From assembly GCF_029962835.1 (NCBI RefSeq), contig NC_080582.1, positions 72,536,177 to 72,600,176 on the forward strand: a stretch of DNA of 64,000 bases. The letters run 5' to 3'. The notes under the pieces were generated by a model, which ran no database searches, was not told the DNA's origin, and saw nothing but the letters and a program-made list of their open reading frames with translations. This document shows, piece by piece, positions 13,129 to 24,969 of this stretch; positions within the stretch are counted from its first letter, which is position 1, and the number at the start of each line of letters is the position of its first letter. The position numbers were made by a program, and so were the translations under genes. The DNA is from Magnolia sinica. Lineage: Eukaryota; Streptophyta; Magnoliopsida; Magnoliales; Magnoliaceae.

Positions 13129-14948
13129 CTAGCCAGCGCGAGAAAGGAAAAGCAATGGAGAAAGATTATGGATCCTTTTCCATGTAGGGGAGGCAGACAC
13201 GCACGTAGGGCCTGATCCTATCCTTTGATCTTCAGCAACGTATTTAGCTCTAATGAATTTAGACCAACAACTAGAATCTCCCCGATAGTGAACCGTCCAA
13301 GCCATCTTAAGGCGGAATGCCTTCATAACTGTCGAAAGACTTCTGATCCCCAGACCACCCTCAAGCTTTGGGAGGGTCAGGGCTTGCCACCTACACCAGT
13401 GCCATTTCCTTTCGGAGCCTTCCCAGCCCCAAAGGAAGTCTGCACAGGAACGCTGAATATCTTGAAGAATGCTAGCTGAGACGTCCGTGGCAGCTAGGAC
13501 GTGGATGGGCATACCTGAGAGAACATGGTTTAGTAGCGTTAATCTGCCAGCCTGAGAGAGAATTCGGGCTTTCCAACTAGCAACCTTGTTGCAAATCTTG
13601 ACAAGGAAAGGCAGAAAGTAAGACCGTCGCGGTCTGCCATTGAAAATGGGAACTCCCAGGTAAGTGAAGGGAGACTTGCTAATGTTGAAGCCCAAAGTAG
13701 TAGCAGCTGAATTCTGCTGAGCTACCGATTAGTTGGCGGTCATGATGAAGAAGCTATTTTGCTTGTTAACATGTTGTCATGAGGCTCTTTCATAGTTGTT
13801 GATGAAGTCGGCAATACACCTCAGGGAATGTTTACTACCATTCACAAACAGAATAGTATCATCCCCGAACAGTAGGTGCAAGATAACCTGACAGTTACTG
13901 CGGGTTTTGAAGGGCTAACATAGGCCAAAGGAGAAGAGATGTGCAAAGCCCCTACTGAAAGCCTCTGCTGCCAAAATAAATAATCCTGGTGAGATGGGAT
14001 CTCCCTAGCAGAGACCCCTAGAAGATTTAAAAAAGCCAGCAACTTCCCCATTAATCAAAATAGAAAACCAGCAGTTCTGAAGCAGGCTGATCTAGTTTTC
14101 ATCAAAGCCAAACTTGTAGAGGACCTTGGAGATAAAATCCTAGTTGAGCCTGTAGTAGGCCTTCTCCATGTCCAGCTTAATGAGGATATTGTCACCCTTG
14201 ACTTTTCTGTTAATATCCCTGAATAATTCCTAGGCCAGCGCACAGTTTTCCGCTATAGCTCTTCCTTTGACGAAAGTACCTTGTTCCTGCGAGATAATCT
14301 TAGGAAGGATGCACCCCAACTTGTCAGATAGAATTTTAGAGAAGACTTTATAGATGCAATTACAAAGGCTGATAGGCCTAAAATCAGAGAATTTAGATGG
14401 GGAGGGAGTTTTGGGAATGAGACATACCAGTGTAGTTGAATAGAGTCTGGGAAGAGGATCTCCCTTGAAAAAGGAGGTGGCAGCCTGCAGGATGTCTTGG
14501 CCCACAATGTCCCAACACGATTGGAAGAATGCTCTGAAAAATCCATCGCAGCCTGGGGCCCCATCCGCCGGAAGGGACTTGACAGCTCTATGGACTTCGT
14601 CAAGGGAAGGGGCTGCAAGGAGGGCTCTGTTGTCTTGTCGGTTATTGCCAAGGGAATTGAATTCAGGATAGAGTTGGAGATATGATTAGGTTCAGCCCGC
14701 AAGAGCTCCTCGTAGGAGGCAACAACCTCCCTCTTGATAATAGAAACGTCATCAGTGCGCGTACCATCTTGCAGCCTTAATTCTTGGATTAAAGCTTTCC
14801 TAACATGTCCAGTAGCCATATTGTGAAAGAACTTGGTATTTCTATCCCTTTCGGACAACCATTGGATCTTGGACTTCTGTCTCCAAAATATCTCCTCAGA
14901 CTGCTCCAAAACCAATACTTTGTCTTTGGTAGATTGGAGACGCTGCAT
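13129..14948 (-). pseudogene. LINE-1 reverse transcriptase
   Basis: This is the ORF2 reverse transcriptase, which copies LINE RNA into DNA at the nicked target. N-terminal to it IQWLSERDRNTKFFHNMATG (14253-14948) is the well-conserved linker between endonuclease and RT. Then come LVCLIPKTPSPSKFSDFRPI and SLCNCIYKVFSKIL (14230-14505), RT motifs of the L1 type. The catalytic box is at 13858-13869 and reads FGDD rather than the usual FADD of plant L1, preceded by HLL and followed by TILFVNG. The thumb region (13129-13695) has SPFTYLGVPIFNGRPRRSYF and ILSQAGRLTLLNHVLSGMP. At least three frame changes and several stops separate these pieces, so no active enzyme can be made. Confidence 0.88.
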
Positions 14949-15049
14949 GGAACTAGGGTCAGAGGCGACTTGGGAGGCTAATTCAGTGGATGCAAGCTCT
15001 CCCTCGGCCTACTTGAGTTGCTGAAAAATGTTCCCAAAGGTAGACCAGT

Positions 15050-15915
15050 TCTAAGTTTTGAGAGCTACTTTAACCCTTTTCATTTTACTGATGAGGGAGA
15101 GCAATAGGCTCTCAACTACTTTAGGAACCCAAGCACTCCTAACCAGCAGAAGGAAGGAGTCGTGAGTGGTCCACATGCGCTGGAACCTAAAAGGCTTAGG
15201 TGTAGTTGGCGGCAAGGAGGGAAGGACAAGAGAAGCGGGGCATGGTCCGAATTGAGTCTGGGTAGATGACGGACCTTAAAAGAGGGGAAGGACTAGAACT
15301 AAAGAGAGTTGTAGTAGGCCTTGTTAAGTCTGGCCAGCACCCTGGCTTGGCCCGATTGGTTGTTGGACCAAGTGAAGCGAGGGCCTTGGAATAGAGCGTC
15401 AATAAGACTCGCATTGCTAAGACCTTCAGAAAATTCAGCTACATTGTGGAAGTCAAAGGAAGCAGAGCCCCTTCTCTTAGATGGGGAGAGGGTAGCATTG
15501 AAGTCACCGCACACAATCCAGGGGCTGGTACAGTTATCCCCCAGGAGAGCCAGCACATCCCAAAGGAACCTCTTCAAGGAGCAGGTACATTTGGCGTATA
15601 CGAAGGTAGCTAGCACAAAGGCCTACGAGCCTTGAGTACCTAGAGCCACGATACTGAGCAACTGGCTAGAGGCAGAAATAACGTAAATAGTAAGATGGGA
15701 ATCAACAAGAATCCAGATCTTGCCATTGTTAGTGGCATTGGAGAAGGAAGAGTGTAACCCCATTTTCAGGGCCCAGCGAACTCTTCTATTATCGCTAAGC
15801 ATGGGCTCCAGGATAATAATAATGGTAGGTTGTGGTTTCTAATTAGTCTCTTAAGAGATCTAATCGTGGGGGCATTCCCCACCCCTCGAGCATTCCAAAC
15901 CAAGATGTCAAACAT
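15050..15915 (-). pseudogene. LINE-1 endonuclease (start of ORF2)
   Basis: This is an apurinic-type endonuclease domain, which nicks the target strand to prime reverse transcription. ORF2 starts at the ATG 15915-15913 and reads MFDILVWNARGVGN, the conserved L1 endonuclease N-terminus. After a frame change come an EPML segment (catalytic Glu), then in 15299-15616 WIVCGDFNATLSPSKRRGS, RFTWSNNQSGQARVLARLNK. These are the GDFNA, TWSNN and RLDR-type boxes of the family; the Asp of RLDR is Asn here. The ATG overlaps the end of ORF1 by 8 nt (see 15908-15915). The domain is interrupted by a frameshift near 15800 and cannot be expressed whole. Confidence 0.85.
15908..15915 (-). other. 8-nt ORF1/ORF2 overlap in LINE-1
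   Basis: On the minus strand the ORF1 end reads AAT GTT TGA and the ORF2 start reads ATG TTT GAC one base later, so the stop codon lies two codons inside ORF2. LINE-2 has the same geometry at 59292-59299. Confidence 0.7.
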
Positions 15916-16630
15916 TAACAGATTTCTTAGGGGTCTTGCCACGTCTTCTCAAAGGTCTGATACGAGGCATCTTGGGAGAGGATTCCCTAGCTTGAACACA
16001 ACCATGAAGCCAAAGGTCTTGGAATTTAGAGAGTTTTCTTCTAGAGTAGGTAATGTGGATCATTGAAGACAGGTTGGAGGTCAGGGCTCCAGGGCCAGGG
16101 TCCTTAAGAGGGGGTTGGGATGAGGGAATCAGGGTATTAGATTCATCAGGAACATGCCCTAAACCCATCAGGGAGGTCCGAAGGCTTCTCCTGGCTGAAG
16201 GTGGCATGGAAGGGGAGCGGAGGGGGTAGGGATGTTGAGAGCTGTTAAAACAAGGCTGGGGAGAAGGTGGGGAAGGAGGCTAGGGGGGAGGCATCACTAC
16301 CCGAAGAAGGGGTATTAACGAGGATCGGGTTTGGAAGTTAAGAGCCGTTGGAGAAGTAAGGAGAGAGGTCTATGGCGAGGTAACCACCCTTGCTAGTGTC
16401 AGGATTATAGAAGATGTTCTGGAGGACAGAGTTCTAACCAGTAGCTTGGTTATCAAGGGGGTCTTCCTCAAACATATCACCAGATTTCAGCGGGCGATGA
16501 CCTTCAGACAGGGCTTGGAGAGGCCATATGAAAGATGAAGGGAGGAGGGTTAAAGGGGAGTAGACTAGGGGGGGGGGGGGGGGGGGTTATGGGGGTTCCC
16601 GGGGAGTAGAATTGGTGGGGTCATGCCTAG
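15911..16630 (-). pseudogene. LINE-1 ORF1, 3' portion (downstream of the LTR element insertion)
   Basis: This is the C-terminal part of ORF1, rich in Pro, Ser and basic residues. It ends with ESSPKMPRIRPLRRRGKTPK and then KSVNV, followed by the stop that overlaps ORF2. LINE-2 has the counterpart at about 59210-59299. A run of 19 G (19 C on the coding strand) at 16568-16586 lies close to the insertion point of the LTR element. The upstream part of ORF1 is at 46984-48693. I see no CCHC zinc knuckle in either part. Confidence 0.65.
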
Positions 16631-18869
16631 TGTTGAGGGTCAAATATTGCATATCAGACCCCAATTATTGCCAGGATTTACAAACATAGTATTATTTAAT
16701 GGCCTGATTTATTTGTGTTTGTGATGCAGAATGTATTTACGAGCATGGACTGAAAAAAGGATGCTTAAAGCATGGATTTAACGCTCTGATGACACCAAAG
16801 CATGAGATGGACCCCAGGAGACCAAGATCGGCATATCTGCACGCCAGGGATCCAAGAAAATCAAGAAACTAATGCTCAAGTAGCCTGAAATTGGTACAGA
16901 GTGCTAGATCACAGGGTCCCCACCATCCGTTCAGCTCGAAACTCCATATATGGCCTGAAGACCTTAAATAAGCCGTACAAATCAAAAATCAACCATTGGA
17001 TTGTTGTGGAAGTGGCCAAACGGATAGATCAGCCCCTTAAATTCTTAAGTGGGGCCCACCTGATATCTGGATATTCTCCATTTTTGGTCTCAACAGTTTA
17101 AATGAGCTGACAAAACTAATGAACGGAACGGATTTCTCATTAACATCTCTGTGGGGCCCCGCCGGTGATGAATGTGCATAAAAATCACGTGCACCAGCCG
17201 TGCACTGAACCTCTCCAAGTCGGTCAGCCCACGCTGACCGACTCTCTTCTCCAAATCAAAGATGGACACAGCGTCATTGTGTCGTCCGTCGGTTCCGTGC
17301 AGTGGGGCCCATTCCTCATCAAAATTTGCAATCTGGACCGTCCATTGTGTACAGAGGAGGGTTATTAACCTCACCTAGGTGGAATTCTTCTAGGAAGCAG
17401 CGTGTAGCGGATTTTGACCGTCGAAACTCGAAACTCAGGATGGACGGCGGAATACAATATCCAGTGGGCCGCACAAGAACCTACGAAAACTACTCCTCCC
17501 CGACTGATTTTTCACAAGGAATCCAAGCGAAGTGGGTCCCACCACGCGTCAGCGCGTGCCCTGTTACGGGCGTTCGTGAAAGCCGGACGCCGTCCGACGT
17601 TCGCGGCGGGTTGTACGCCCTTGGGGGCGGTCGGACGGCTGATCGGAACCGTTCATCATGTAGGTGGGCCAAAAATCCCCCAAGGGACGTTGTTTTTTTC
17701 GGAAAGATATGATTGAAGTGGGCCGTGTACCGCTCATCTTCTTGGCTGCGTAAAGAGAGCTGCGCAGAGTGTCAACCGAATCCGTGACGGAAGCTGCCGT
17801 GCGTATACAGCCAGCCACCACTCTCTCCTGCTGCTGATATAAAAGGAAAAGAGAGAGAGGAGATGGGGGATTCGGAGAGAGCTAGGGAGAGGAAAAAGAG
17901 GAGAGCACTGAAGCAGTTGTTGCTGCTGCACGTAAGAAAGGAAGCTGTTGCTGCTGCTGTGCACAGCTGGTTTCTCTGCTGCTGGAGCAACCGTGGGACT
18001 GTCAGGAAAAGAAAAAGCTGGGGAGGAATGTGGAAGTTGGGCTTGGACGGCTGCACAAGTGGAAGGCTTGGTGCTGGAATAAGCAAGGCAAGGGAGAGCT
18101 GGGTTCGTTTCTGGATCTTCTATGCTATTCTCCTTCTTCCTTTTCTTCTTCTTCTTCTTCTTTCTTTTAATTGGAATTTAGCCCATATCATGTGTGGCTA
18201 AACCTCTTAGCTATTGCTAAGAGGTGAAGCCTGTAGTGAGATGGGAGATTTTACTGTGTGCCTTTAATTCATAAACTAAATTTGATATATTTGATTATTA
18301 AAGGAATATTTTTCCTAGTCTTTTATGGTCTGTTGTGACTGAAATTACAATGGATTTGCAATGGCTTTGAGTATTTCTTTTCCCCTTTTTATGTTTATGA
18401 AGTCAGGAACCCCTGTTGTTCATCATTGTCCCTTGGGCATGGTAGGATGACAGTACCCTTCCTGATCCTCATACATTGATGATTGGTTGGTAATTAGTTT
18501 AATCCTGTTGTTTGCTTTGTCTCCTGGGCATGGTTAGATGATGGAATCCATTCTAATTCATATACCTTTCACCCCTTGAAAACTATATCAAAGGAAGTCT
18601 AGTAAATTTCCATGATTTCTGAAGCAGGCATAAGTTCTCCCTGATCTCTACAAGTGGATCCTCTGAATCCCTAGTTTCCTTCCTCTGAATTCCTTAAAGT
18701 TTTAGATAATTCTTCCACAATTATTCCTTAAAATTCTATTTGGTTAGATTACATCTTAGTCTAGTTCTAGTTCTACTTGGTTTCAGATAACGTTTCAGTC
18801 CCTGTGGATTCGACCTCGGTCTTACCGAGTTTATTACTACATCACAACCCTATACTTGGGGAGTGAACA
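16631..18869 (+). repeat. 5' LTR of the Athila-like element
   Basis: This 2239-bp LTR matches the 3' LTR (26339-28596). The match is very uneven: 17041-18869 is almost identical to 26741-28596, but 16631-17040 is clearly diverged from 26339-26740. Indels include 9 extra bases near 17423 here and a replaced segment near 27218-27260 in the other copy. Short ORFs within it occur in both LTRs and are not credible genes. Confidence 0.95.
17838..17844 (+). promoter_or_regulatory. Probable TATA box of 5' LTR
   Basis: TATAAAA occurs in a GA/CT-rich context about two thirds into the LTR, as expected for the U3 promoter driving element RNA. An identical box lies in the 3' LTR at 27559-27565. The transcription start is not known. 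Confidence 0.6.
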
Positions 18870-18875
18870 AGTTTT

Positions 18876-18893
18876 TGGCGCCGTTGCCGGGGA
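18876..18893 (+). other. Primer-binding site, tRNA-Asp
   Basis: TGGCGCCGTTGCCGGGGA begins 6 nt after the LTR end and is the complement of the 3' end of plant tRNA-Asp. This is the minus-strand primer site used by Athila-type elements. Confidence 0.93.
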
Positions 18894-19763
18894 CTGATGG
18901 TTACGTTTTTCTGAAATTAATTAGTTTTAGAATTAAGTTAGGATTAGGATTTTACTTACTTTAGGATAGAAGTTTTTATTTTATTTTATTCTATTTTTAG
19001 AACTTAACTTGTTTCCTGTTTTATAGGATCTGGACATAAGTTTCTAAATTGGTAATTCCTTCCTAATCTCTCTACTTTTTCATATTTTTAGAATTAGGGT
19101 TTAAATTTTAGAAATTTTCTAATTCTAGTATCCTCCCTTCTGTAGGAAATAGTTTATTTTTAGAATTTAGGTTATTTCTTTCCCTTCTTAGAAATTAACT
19201 TTCTATTTTTGTTTTATTTTAGTAACTTTCTAATTCTGACACTTTTAGAATCTAATTTTATTTCTTAATTTATTTTTAGAATTCTTTATAAACTAACCTT
19301 CCTATTTTGTAGGCCTTTAAGATAGAAATCTCTAATTCGGTACACTCCTTCCCTACTTTCTATTTTTCAATTCTCTTTTAGTAATTTACTTTCTAGTTTA
19401 GGACTTCTTAATTTATTTTAGAAATTTTCACTTTCTTTTAGGAATTCTTTCTTTTAGAAGCTAGTTCACTTCTATCTTTCTTTTAAAGAATTGTTCTTCT
19501 CTTTTTAGAATCTAACTTATTTTATTTTATTTTATGTTTTTAACTTAGGGACTCCAATTTGGTAATTTCTTTCCAACTCTCTCTTTCTTTTTAGATTTTC
19601 TTTTCCTTTCTTAGGATTAAGTTTTTAATTGAGGGTCGAGTGTTTTCATGCCCAAGTGGGCCCGTGACGACACTCGGCGTCTGACGGAAGGAGGATTGGT
19701 TGAGGGGTTGACTATCCATCGCAGACTAGACACCGCTCGAAATCCCCGGAGTTAATTGAGGTT
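18894..19763 (+). other. Untranslated leader of the Athila-like element
   Basis: T-rich leader of about 870 bp with many repeats of 'ttttagaa' and 'tctaattc'. No coding signal is seen until the gag ATG. A short upstream ORF (ATG at 19648) reads MPKWARDDTRRLTEGG and ends at an in-frame stop near 19756. Confidence 0.6.
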
Positions 19764-20982
19764 ATGGCTGAAGACCAACCTCCTCCACTTCCACCCGGGG
19801 TGGAGGATACCCAAGATGAGAATGAGGTGCAACAGCACCCCACCTCGTACATTACGAGATTATCTACAACCCGCGGGAGTGAGTATGCCCTCATGCATGA
19901 TTTGTCCTGAAAATACAGGACAAATGTACATCAAGCCAGGAGTTAACCAACTCCATCCCAAATTCCATGGACTTGAATCAGAAAGTCCATATTTACATTT
20001 GAAAGAGTTCGATGAGATTATAGCTACATTATGTTTTCCTAATGTATCCGAGGATACAATTAGTGAAACTCTTTCCTTTTTCCTTAAAAGAGAAAGCTAA
20101 GACGTGGTTACATTCACTGCGTCCTAGATCCATTGGCACATGGAACGATATGCGGAGGGAATTCATAAAAAAATTCTTCCCACATCATAAAACGATTACC
20201 CTCGGAAAAGCAATCATGAACTTTGCCCAAAAGGAAGATGAAACATTCTTCCAATGTTGGGAAAGGTTCAAAGATTTGGTCAATTCATGCCCACAACACG
20301 GATTTGAAACGTGGCGCATTACAAATTTTTTCTATGATGGAGTGACATCTTCCATGCGCCAAATGGTCGAGACAATGTGTAATGGAGAGTTCATTAATAA
20401 AGATGTCGACGAGGTATGGGATTACCTCGATAGTCTCGCTGAAAAAACACAATCTGGGACTATTACCCAAAATCGAACACCACGTCTAGGCCGACTCAAT
20501 TAAAGGAGAAAGGTGGATTATATCTCTTGAAAGAAGAGAATGATCTCAAGTGTAAAGTGACTACGCTCATAAGGAAAGTTGAGGCCATGGAAGGAAAGAA
20601 GGATAAGGTCAATGAAATTGTTTGCAGCATCTGTGATTGCAACATTCACACAAATGAAAACTGTCCTACAATACTCGCCTTTCGAGGAGTGTTGAATGAA
20701 CAAGCCAATGCCGTAAATAATTATCAAAGACCTTTTCCTGGACCTAACTCTAACACATACTATCCTGGCTGGAAAAATCATCCAAACTTTAGTTGGAGAA
20801 ATGGACAAACGGCGACTCCTCCAGGTTTCTTCAATCAAAATCCAAATCAAGTGAAACCTCAAGAGGAACCGGTTCAAAATCCCATACAAGAGCTGGCTCA
20901 GGCAATGCGGGGAATTATAGATTTTATGCAAAAGATAGATTCTCGTATGACGGTTATAGAAAAGGGGATGCTTCCTGCATAA
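19764..20982 (+). pseudogene. Athila-like gag, frameshifted
   Basis: Gag forms the virus-like particle and binds element RNA. The likely start is the ATG at 19764 (MAEDQPPPLPPGVEDTQDEN). The reading then passes through three frames: LHPKFHGLESESPYLHLKEF (19756-20100 frame), LFPFSLKEKAKTWLHSLRPR with DETFFQCWERFKDLVNSCPQ (20042-20503, the retrotransposon gag core), and 20527-20982. The last part contains a zinc knuckle of the CX2CX4HX4C type (CSICDCNIHTNENC) and NTYYPGWKNHPNFSWRN, a phrase typical of Athila gag. At least three frame changes prevent one protein. The junctions look like small indels in otherwise well-preserved coding sequence. Confidence 0.85.
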
Positions 20983-21263
20983 CCTCTCCCCAATCCTAAA
21001 CCGCAGTACGAGAATAATGATCCCAGCTCTTCAAATCAGATGGGGCATGCTAAATCCATCACCACTCTTAGGAGTGGGAAGATCATTGATAAAACTCTTC
21101 CGGTTAGGCCCGAAAAGCCTCAAGAACCGAAAGAGGACAACAATAATGAATCTAGTGAGGCCCCACAAAAATTAGAACCGAAACTTCTAGAGAAGCCGGT
21201 TGCTCCATTCCCCAACGGTTGGTTTCACCAAAACCTCTCTCTAACTCTTAGGATATCCTAGAG
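20983..21263 (+). other. Gag-protease linker of the Athila-like element
   Basis: The frame at 21040-21261 reads SITTLRSGKIIDKTLPVRPE followed by an acidic, Pro/Glu/Asn-rich stretch. The 'TLRSGK' phrase is the usual lead-in to the Athila protease. It ends at a stop just ahead of the protease frame. Confidence 0.65.
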
Positions 21264-21869
21264 GTGTTGAAACAAGTGAAAGTCAACATTCCTCTACTTG
21301 ATGTCGTGAAACAGATACCTTCATATGCCAAATTCTTGAAAGACTTATGCACGACTAAAAGACGGAAAATTATTCAAAAGAAAATCTTCTTGACTGAGAA
21401 AGTGAGTGCTATCCTGAAGCAAGACGTGCCGCAGAAATTCAAGGATCCCGATAGCCCAACCATATCATGTGTAATCGGAAACCATCGAATTGATCACGCA
21501 CTTCTTGACTTAGGAGCGAGCGTCAATTTGATTCCCTACTCGGTATACAAACAGTTAGGTTTGTGGGAATTAAAACCCACCCTAACCACACTACAACTTG
21601 TCGATCGCTCTGTTCGTGTACTAAGAGGGATAATTGAGGATGCGTTGGTCCAAGTTGATAGATTTTACTACCCTGTAGATTTTATCATCTTGGACACTGA
21701 ACCCATCAATAACATGAACACTCAGATTCTTGTCATTCTTGGTCGCCCATTCCTTGCCATTTCAAACGTAATTATCAATTGCAGGAATGGTGTCATGACT
21801 ATGTCTTTTGGGAATATGACATTGGAGTCAAACATTTTTTTCAATAACGGCAACAACTGCAGAGGATGA
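21264..21869 (+). CDS. Athila-like aspartic protease
   Basis: This is a retropepsin-type domain that cleaves the element polyprotein. The frame is open for 201 residues. The active-site box is D-L-G-A-S at residues 82-86 (LLDLGASVNLIPYSVYKQL), the D-L-G variant usual in Athila in place of D-T/S-G. A later segment has ILGRPFLAISNVIINCRNG, the conserved second protease block. The ATG at 21264 is probably internal to an original gag-pol frame, since the TLRSGK linker lies just upstream in another frame. The downstream RT starts in a separate frame, so the protease is intact locally but detached from the rest of pol. Confidence 0.8.
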   Translation: MLKQVKVNIPLLDVVKQIPSYAKFLKDLCTTKRRKIIQKKIFLTEKVSAILKQDVPQKFKDPDSPTISCVIGNHRIDHALLDLGASVNLIPYSVYKQLGLWELKPTLTTLQLVDRSVRVLRGIIEDALVQVDRFYYPVDFIILDTEPINNMNTQILVILGRPFLAISNVIINCRNGVMTMSFGNMTLESNIFFNNGNNCRG

Positions 21870-22120
21870 TGACGATTTCCACGACATTAACATGATTGAC
21901 TCTTTCGTGGAAGATACGACACCTCGACCTTATCCTCCGACCATCTAGAGACGTGCCTGGCCCACTCCCATGATTTTGATGATGACATGATTAGGGACAC
22001 GTGCGATACTGCACCGGTACTTGAAGTTAACCGATGGAGGCCACAATTTGAAGAATTACCACAAACCGATGTAGTGCCTCTACCGTCTAACCTCAAGCGC
22101 CGAAGCTTGACCTAAAACCT

Positions 22121-23640
22121 TTGCCCTCCGATTTGAAATATGCCTATTTAGGTCAAGATGAGACATACCCGGTGGTGATCTCTGCCCATCTGGAGAAAGA
22201 ACAAGAGAGTATGCTCATATCTACTCTCATTGAGCATAAAGGAGCCCTGGGATGGACGATAGCGGACCTCAAAGGAATCGATCCCTCGATTTGTACTCAC
22301 CACATATATCTTGAGGATAATGCAAAAACCACTCAGCAACCACAACGTAGACTAAATCCAAACATGAAGGAAGTGGTTAAGGCCGAGGTTCTTAAACTAT
22401 TGGATGTGGGTATTATATACCCTATATCCGATAGTCAATGGGTGAGTCCAACTCAAGTGGTCCCTAAGAAGTCCTAATCACCATCGTAGCCAATGCTAAT
22501 AATGAACTCGTGCCAACTAGAGTCACTCGGTTGGAGAATGTGCATTGACTACGAAAAATTTGAATAACGTCACGAGGAAAGACCACTTTCCTTTACCATT
22601 CATTGATCGAGATCCTGGAAAGGTTAGCGGTCATTCCTATTACTGCTTCCTTGCGGGTATTCGCGCTACAACCAGATAGAGATAGCCCCCGAAGACCAGG
22701 AAAAGACCACATTTACATGTCCCTACGGCACCTTTGCCTATCGAAGGATGCCATTCGGACTATGTAATGCCCCGGCCACCTTTCAGCGATGCTTAGTATC
22801 TTTTCTGATATGGTAGGGCAATATCTAGAGGTCTTCATGGACGATTTCTCTGTTTATGGTCCATCTTTCAGCAAGTGCTTGGAAAGTCTTAAATGTGTGT
22901 TGAAAAGATGTGAAGAAAAGAACTTGGTACTTAATTGGGAGAAGTGCCATTTCATGGTTCAAGGGAATTGTCCTTGGGCATATCATCTCGTCCAAAGGAA
23001 TCGAGGTAGATAAGGCAAAAATCGATCTTATCTCTAACCTACCTCCACCCAAGAACATCGAGACGTGCGATCCTTCTTAGGACACGCAGGATTTTACAGC
23101 GATTCATAAAGGACTTTAGTCTCTCTCTCGTCCTTTATGTAATCTTCTTCAAAAGGATGCTCCGCACGGGAGTGAGCAATGCCAGGAAGCTTTCACCAAG
23201 CTTAAGGGCACGTTAACCACGCACCTATCATGCGGCCACCCGACCGAGCCTTCCTTTTGAGCTTATGTGCGACGCTTGATTATGCTCTTGGGGCGGTCTA
23301 GGCCGGAGAAAAGATAAGAAGCCCTACGTCATTCATTACGCAAGTAGAACTTTAAATCCGCCAGTGAACTACTCGACTACGGAAAAGGAACTCTTAGGCC
23401 GTAGTGTTCGCCTTGGACAAATTTAGGTCCTACTTGATCGGATCAAGATCATTATCTACAGATCATGCGGCACTTAAGTATCTTCTTTCTAAGAATGATT
23501 CTAAGCCCGTTTGATACGATGGATCCTTCTACTCCAAGAATTTGATTTGGAAATTAAAGATAAAAAGGAGTAGAGAACGTAGTGGCCGATCACCTTTCTC
23601 GCCTTAATACCTCGATTCCCTTGAGACAACCCATATCAAT
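22121..23640 (+). pseudogene. Athila-like reverse transcriptase and RNase H, heavily frameshifted
   Basis: The N-terminal part of RT (22121-22477) reads LEKEQESMLISTLIEHKGAL, GWTIADLKGIDPSICTHHIY and QWVSPTQVVPKKS. Later frames give YGTFAYRRMPFGLCNAPATF (about 22720-22785) and the catalytic box VFMDDFSVYG (22789-23013), where F-M-D-D replaces Y-x-D-D as is usual for this lineage. RNase H is recognisable from about 23275 to 23610 in fragments such as PYVIHYASRTLNPPVNYSTT and VADHLSRL. Frames change at least ten times, mostly by small deletions, whereas the integrase downstream is open. This enzyme cannot be functional. Confidence 0.85.
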
Positions 23641-24969
23641 GACATGTTCCCTGAGGAACAATTGTTTAGAGTCTCCCATTCACCTTGGTTCGCTAATATT
23701 GCTAATTTTCTTATCACAGGTTCTATACTAACACATTGGACTGCGATAAGAAGAAATTTTTCACCGAGGTGCGCAACTTTTTCTGGGATGATCCTTATTT
23801 ATTTAAATATTGCCCGGACCAAATTCTAAGGAGATGTGTACCAGGCGATGAGCATCGAGCGTCATCTCCTTCTGTCACTCAAGGCTGTGGTGGTCACTTT
23901 TCTGCTAAAAAGACCACGGCCAAGATTCTGCATGTGGCTTTTCTTGGCCCACTATGTTTAGGGACACTCATGAGTTTTGCAAAGCTTGTGAGCGTTGTCG
24001 AAATTGGGAGCATTGTCCGTCGAAATATGATGCCTTTGAATCCCATCCTTATCATTGAAGCATTTGATTCTTTGGGGCATCGATTTCATGGGACCATTCC
24101 CCCAATCATTTGGAAATCTGTACATTTTGCTCGCCGTGGATTATGTCACTAAATGGGTCGAAGCGATTCCGTGTCGAAAGAATGACCATCGCACGGTCAT
24201 TAAATTCCTAAAAGAAAACATCCTTTCTCGATTCGGAACACCTCGAGCCATTATTAGTGATGGGGGCTCACACTTCTGTAATAAACCATTTGAGAGTTTA
24301 ATAAAGAAATACGGTATCTCTCATAAGGTGAGCACCCCATACCTTCCTCAGACAAGTGGACAAGCTGAGATTTTCAATAGGGAGATCAAACACATTTTGG
24401 AGAAAACGGTTAACCCAGATCGTAAGGATTGGTCAATCCGATTGACCGATGCCTTATGGGCATACCGTACTGCATTTAAAACTCCTATTGGAATGTCTCC
24501 CTTTAGACTTGTCTATGGGAAGGCTTGTCACTTGCCTGTGGAGCTGGAACATAAAGCGTACTGGGCGATCAAAAATCTTAATTTCAATCTGGACAACGCT
24601 GGCTCGCTACGCAAACTTCAATTGAATGAACTTGAAGAAATCCGGAATGATGCGTACGATAATTCGAGAATTTACAAGGACAAGATGAAAGCATTTCATG
24701 ACCAACACATTTTACGAAAATCATTCACGCCTGGTCAGAAGGTCCTTTTGTACAATTCTCGATTACATCTCTTCCTGGGTAAGCTTCGATCTCGTTGGAC
24801 CGGCCCTTACATTGTTGTTACTGTTTTTCCTCATGGGGCCGTTGAGATAAGAGATCCCGACAATGGCAAGGAGTTTAAAGTCAATGGCCATCGATTAAAA
24901 CCATTTGTCGAGAAATTTGATTCAGAGGACATGTCCATGCCTCTGACTGATCCTGTTTACCAGAATTGA
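23641..24969 (+). CDS. Athila-like integrase (core open, N-terminus frameshifted)
   Basis: Integrase inserts element DNA into the genome. The zinc-binding N-terminus survives as [12 protein letters not shown] near 23970-24005 in another frame. The core and C-terminus are open from 24055 to 24969 (304 residues). Catalytic residues are Asp10 ([10 protein letters not shown]), Asp69 (IISDGGSHF) and Glu105 ([10 protein letters not shown]), with 35 residues between Asp69 and Glu105, the standard DD35E spacing. The C-terminal domain shows [20 protein letters not shown] and RWTGPYIVV, typical of Ty3/gypsy integrases without a chromodomain. The ATG at 24055 is a convenience start inside the domain. 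It is the best-preserved enzyme of the element. Confidence 0.88.

Noticed and set aside
17090-18201. Several overlapping ORFs of 60-136 codons on both strands, repeated at 26790-27922
   Set aside because: They lie in the two LTRs and are duplicated only because the LTRs are. There is no domain, and frames conflict.
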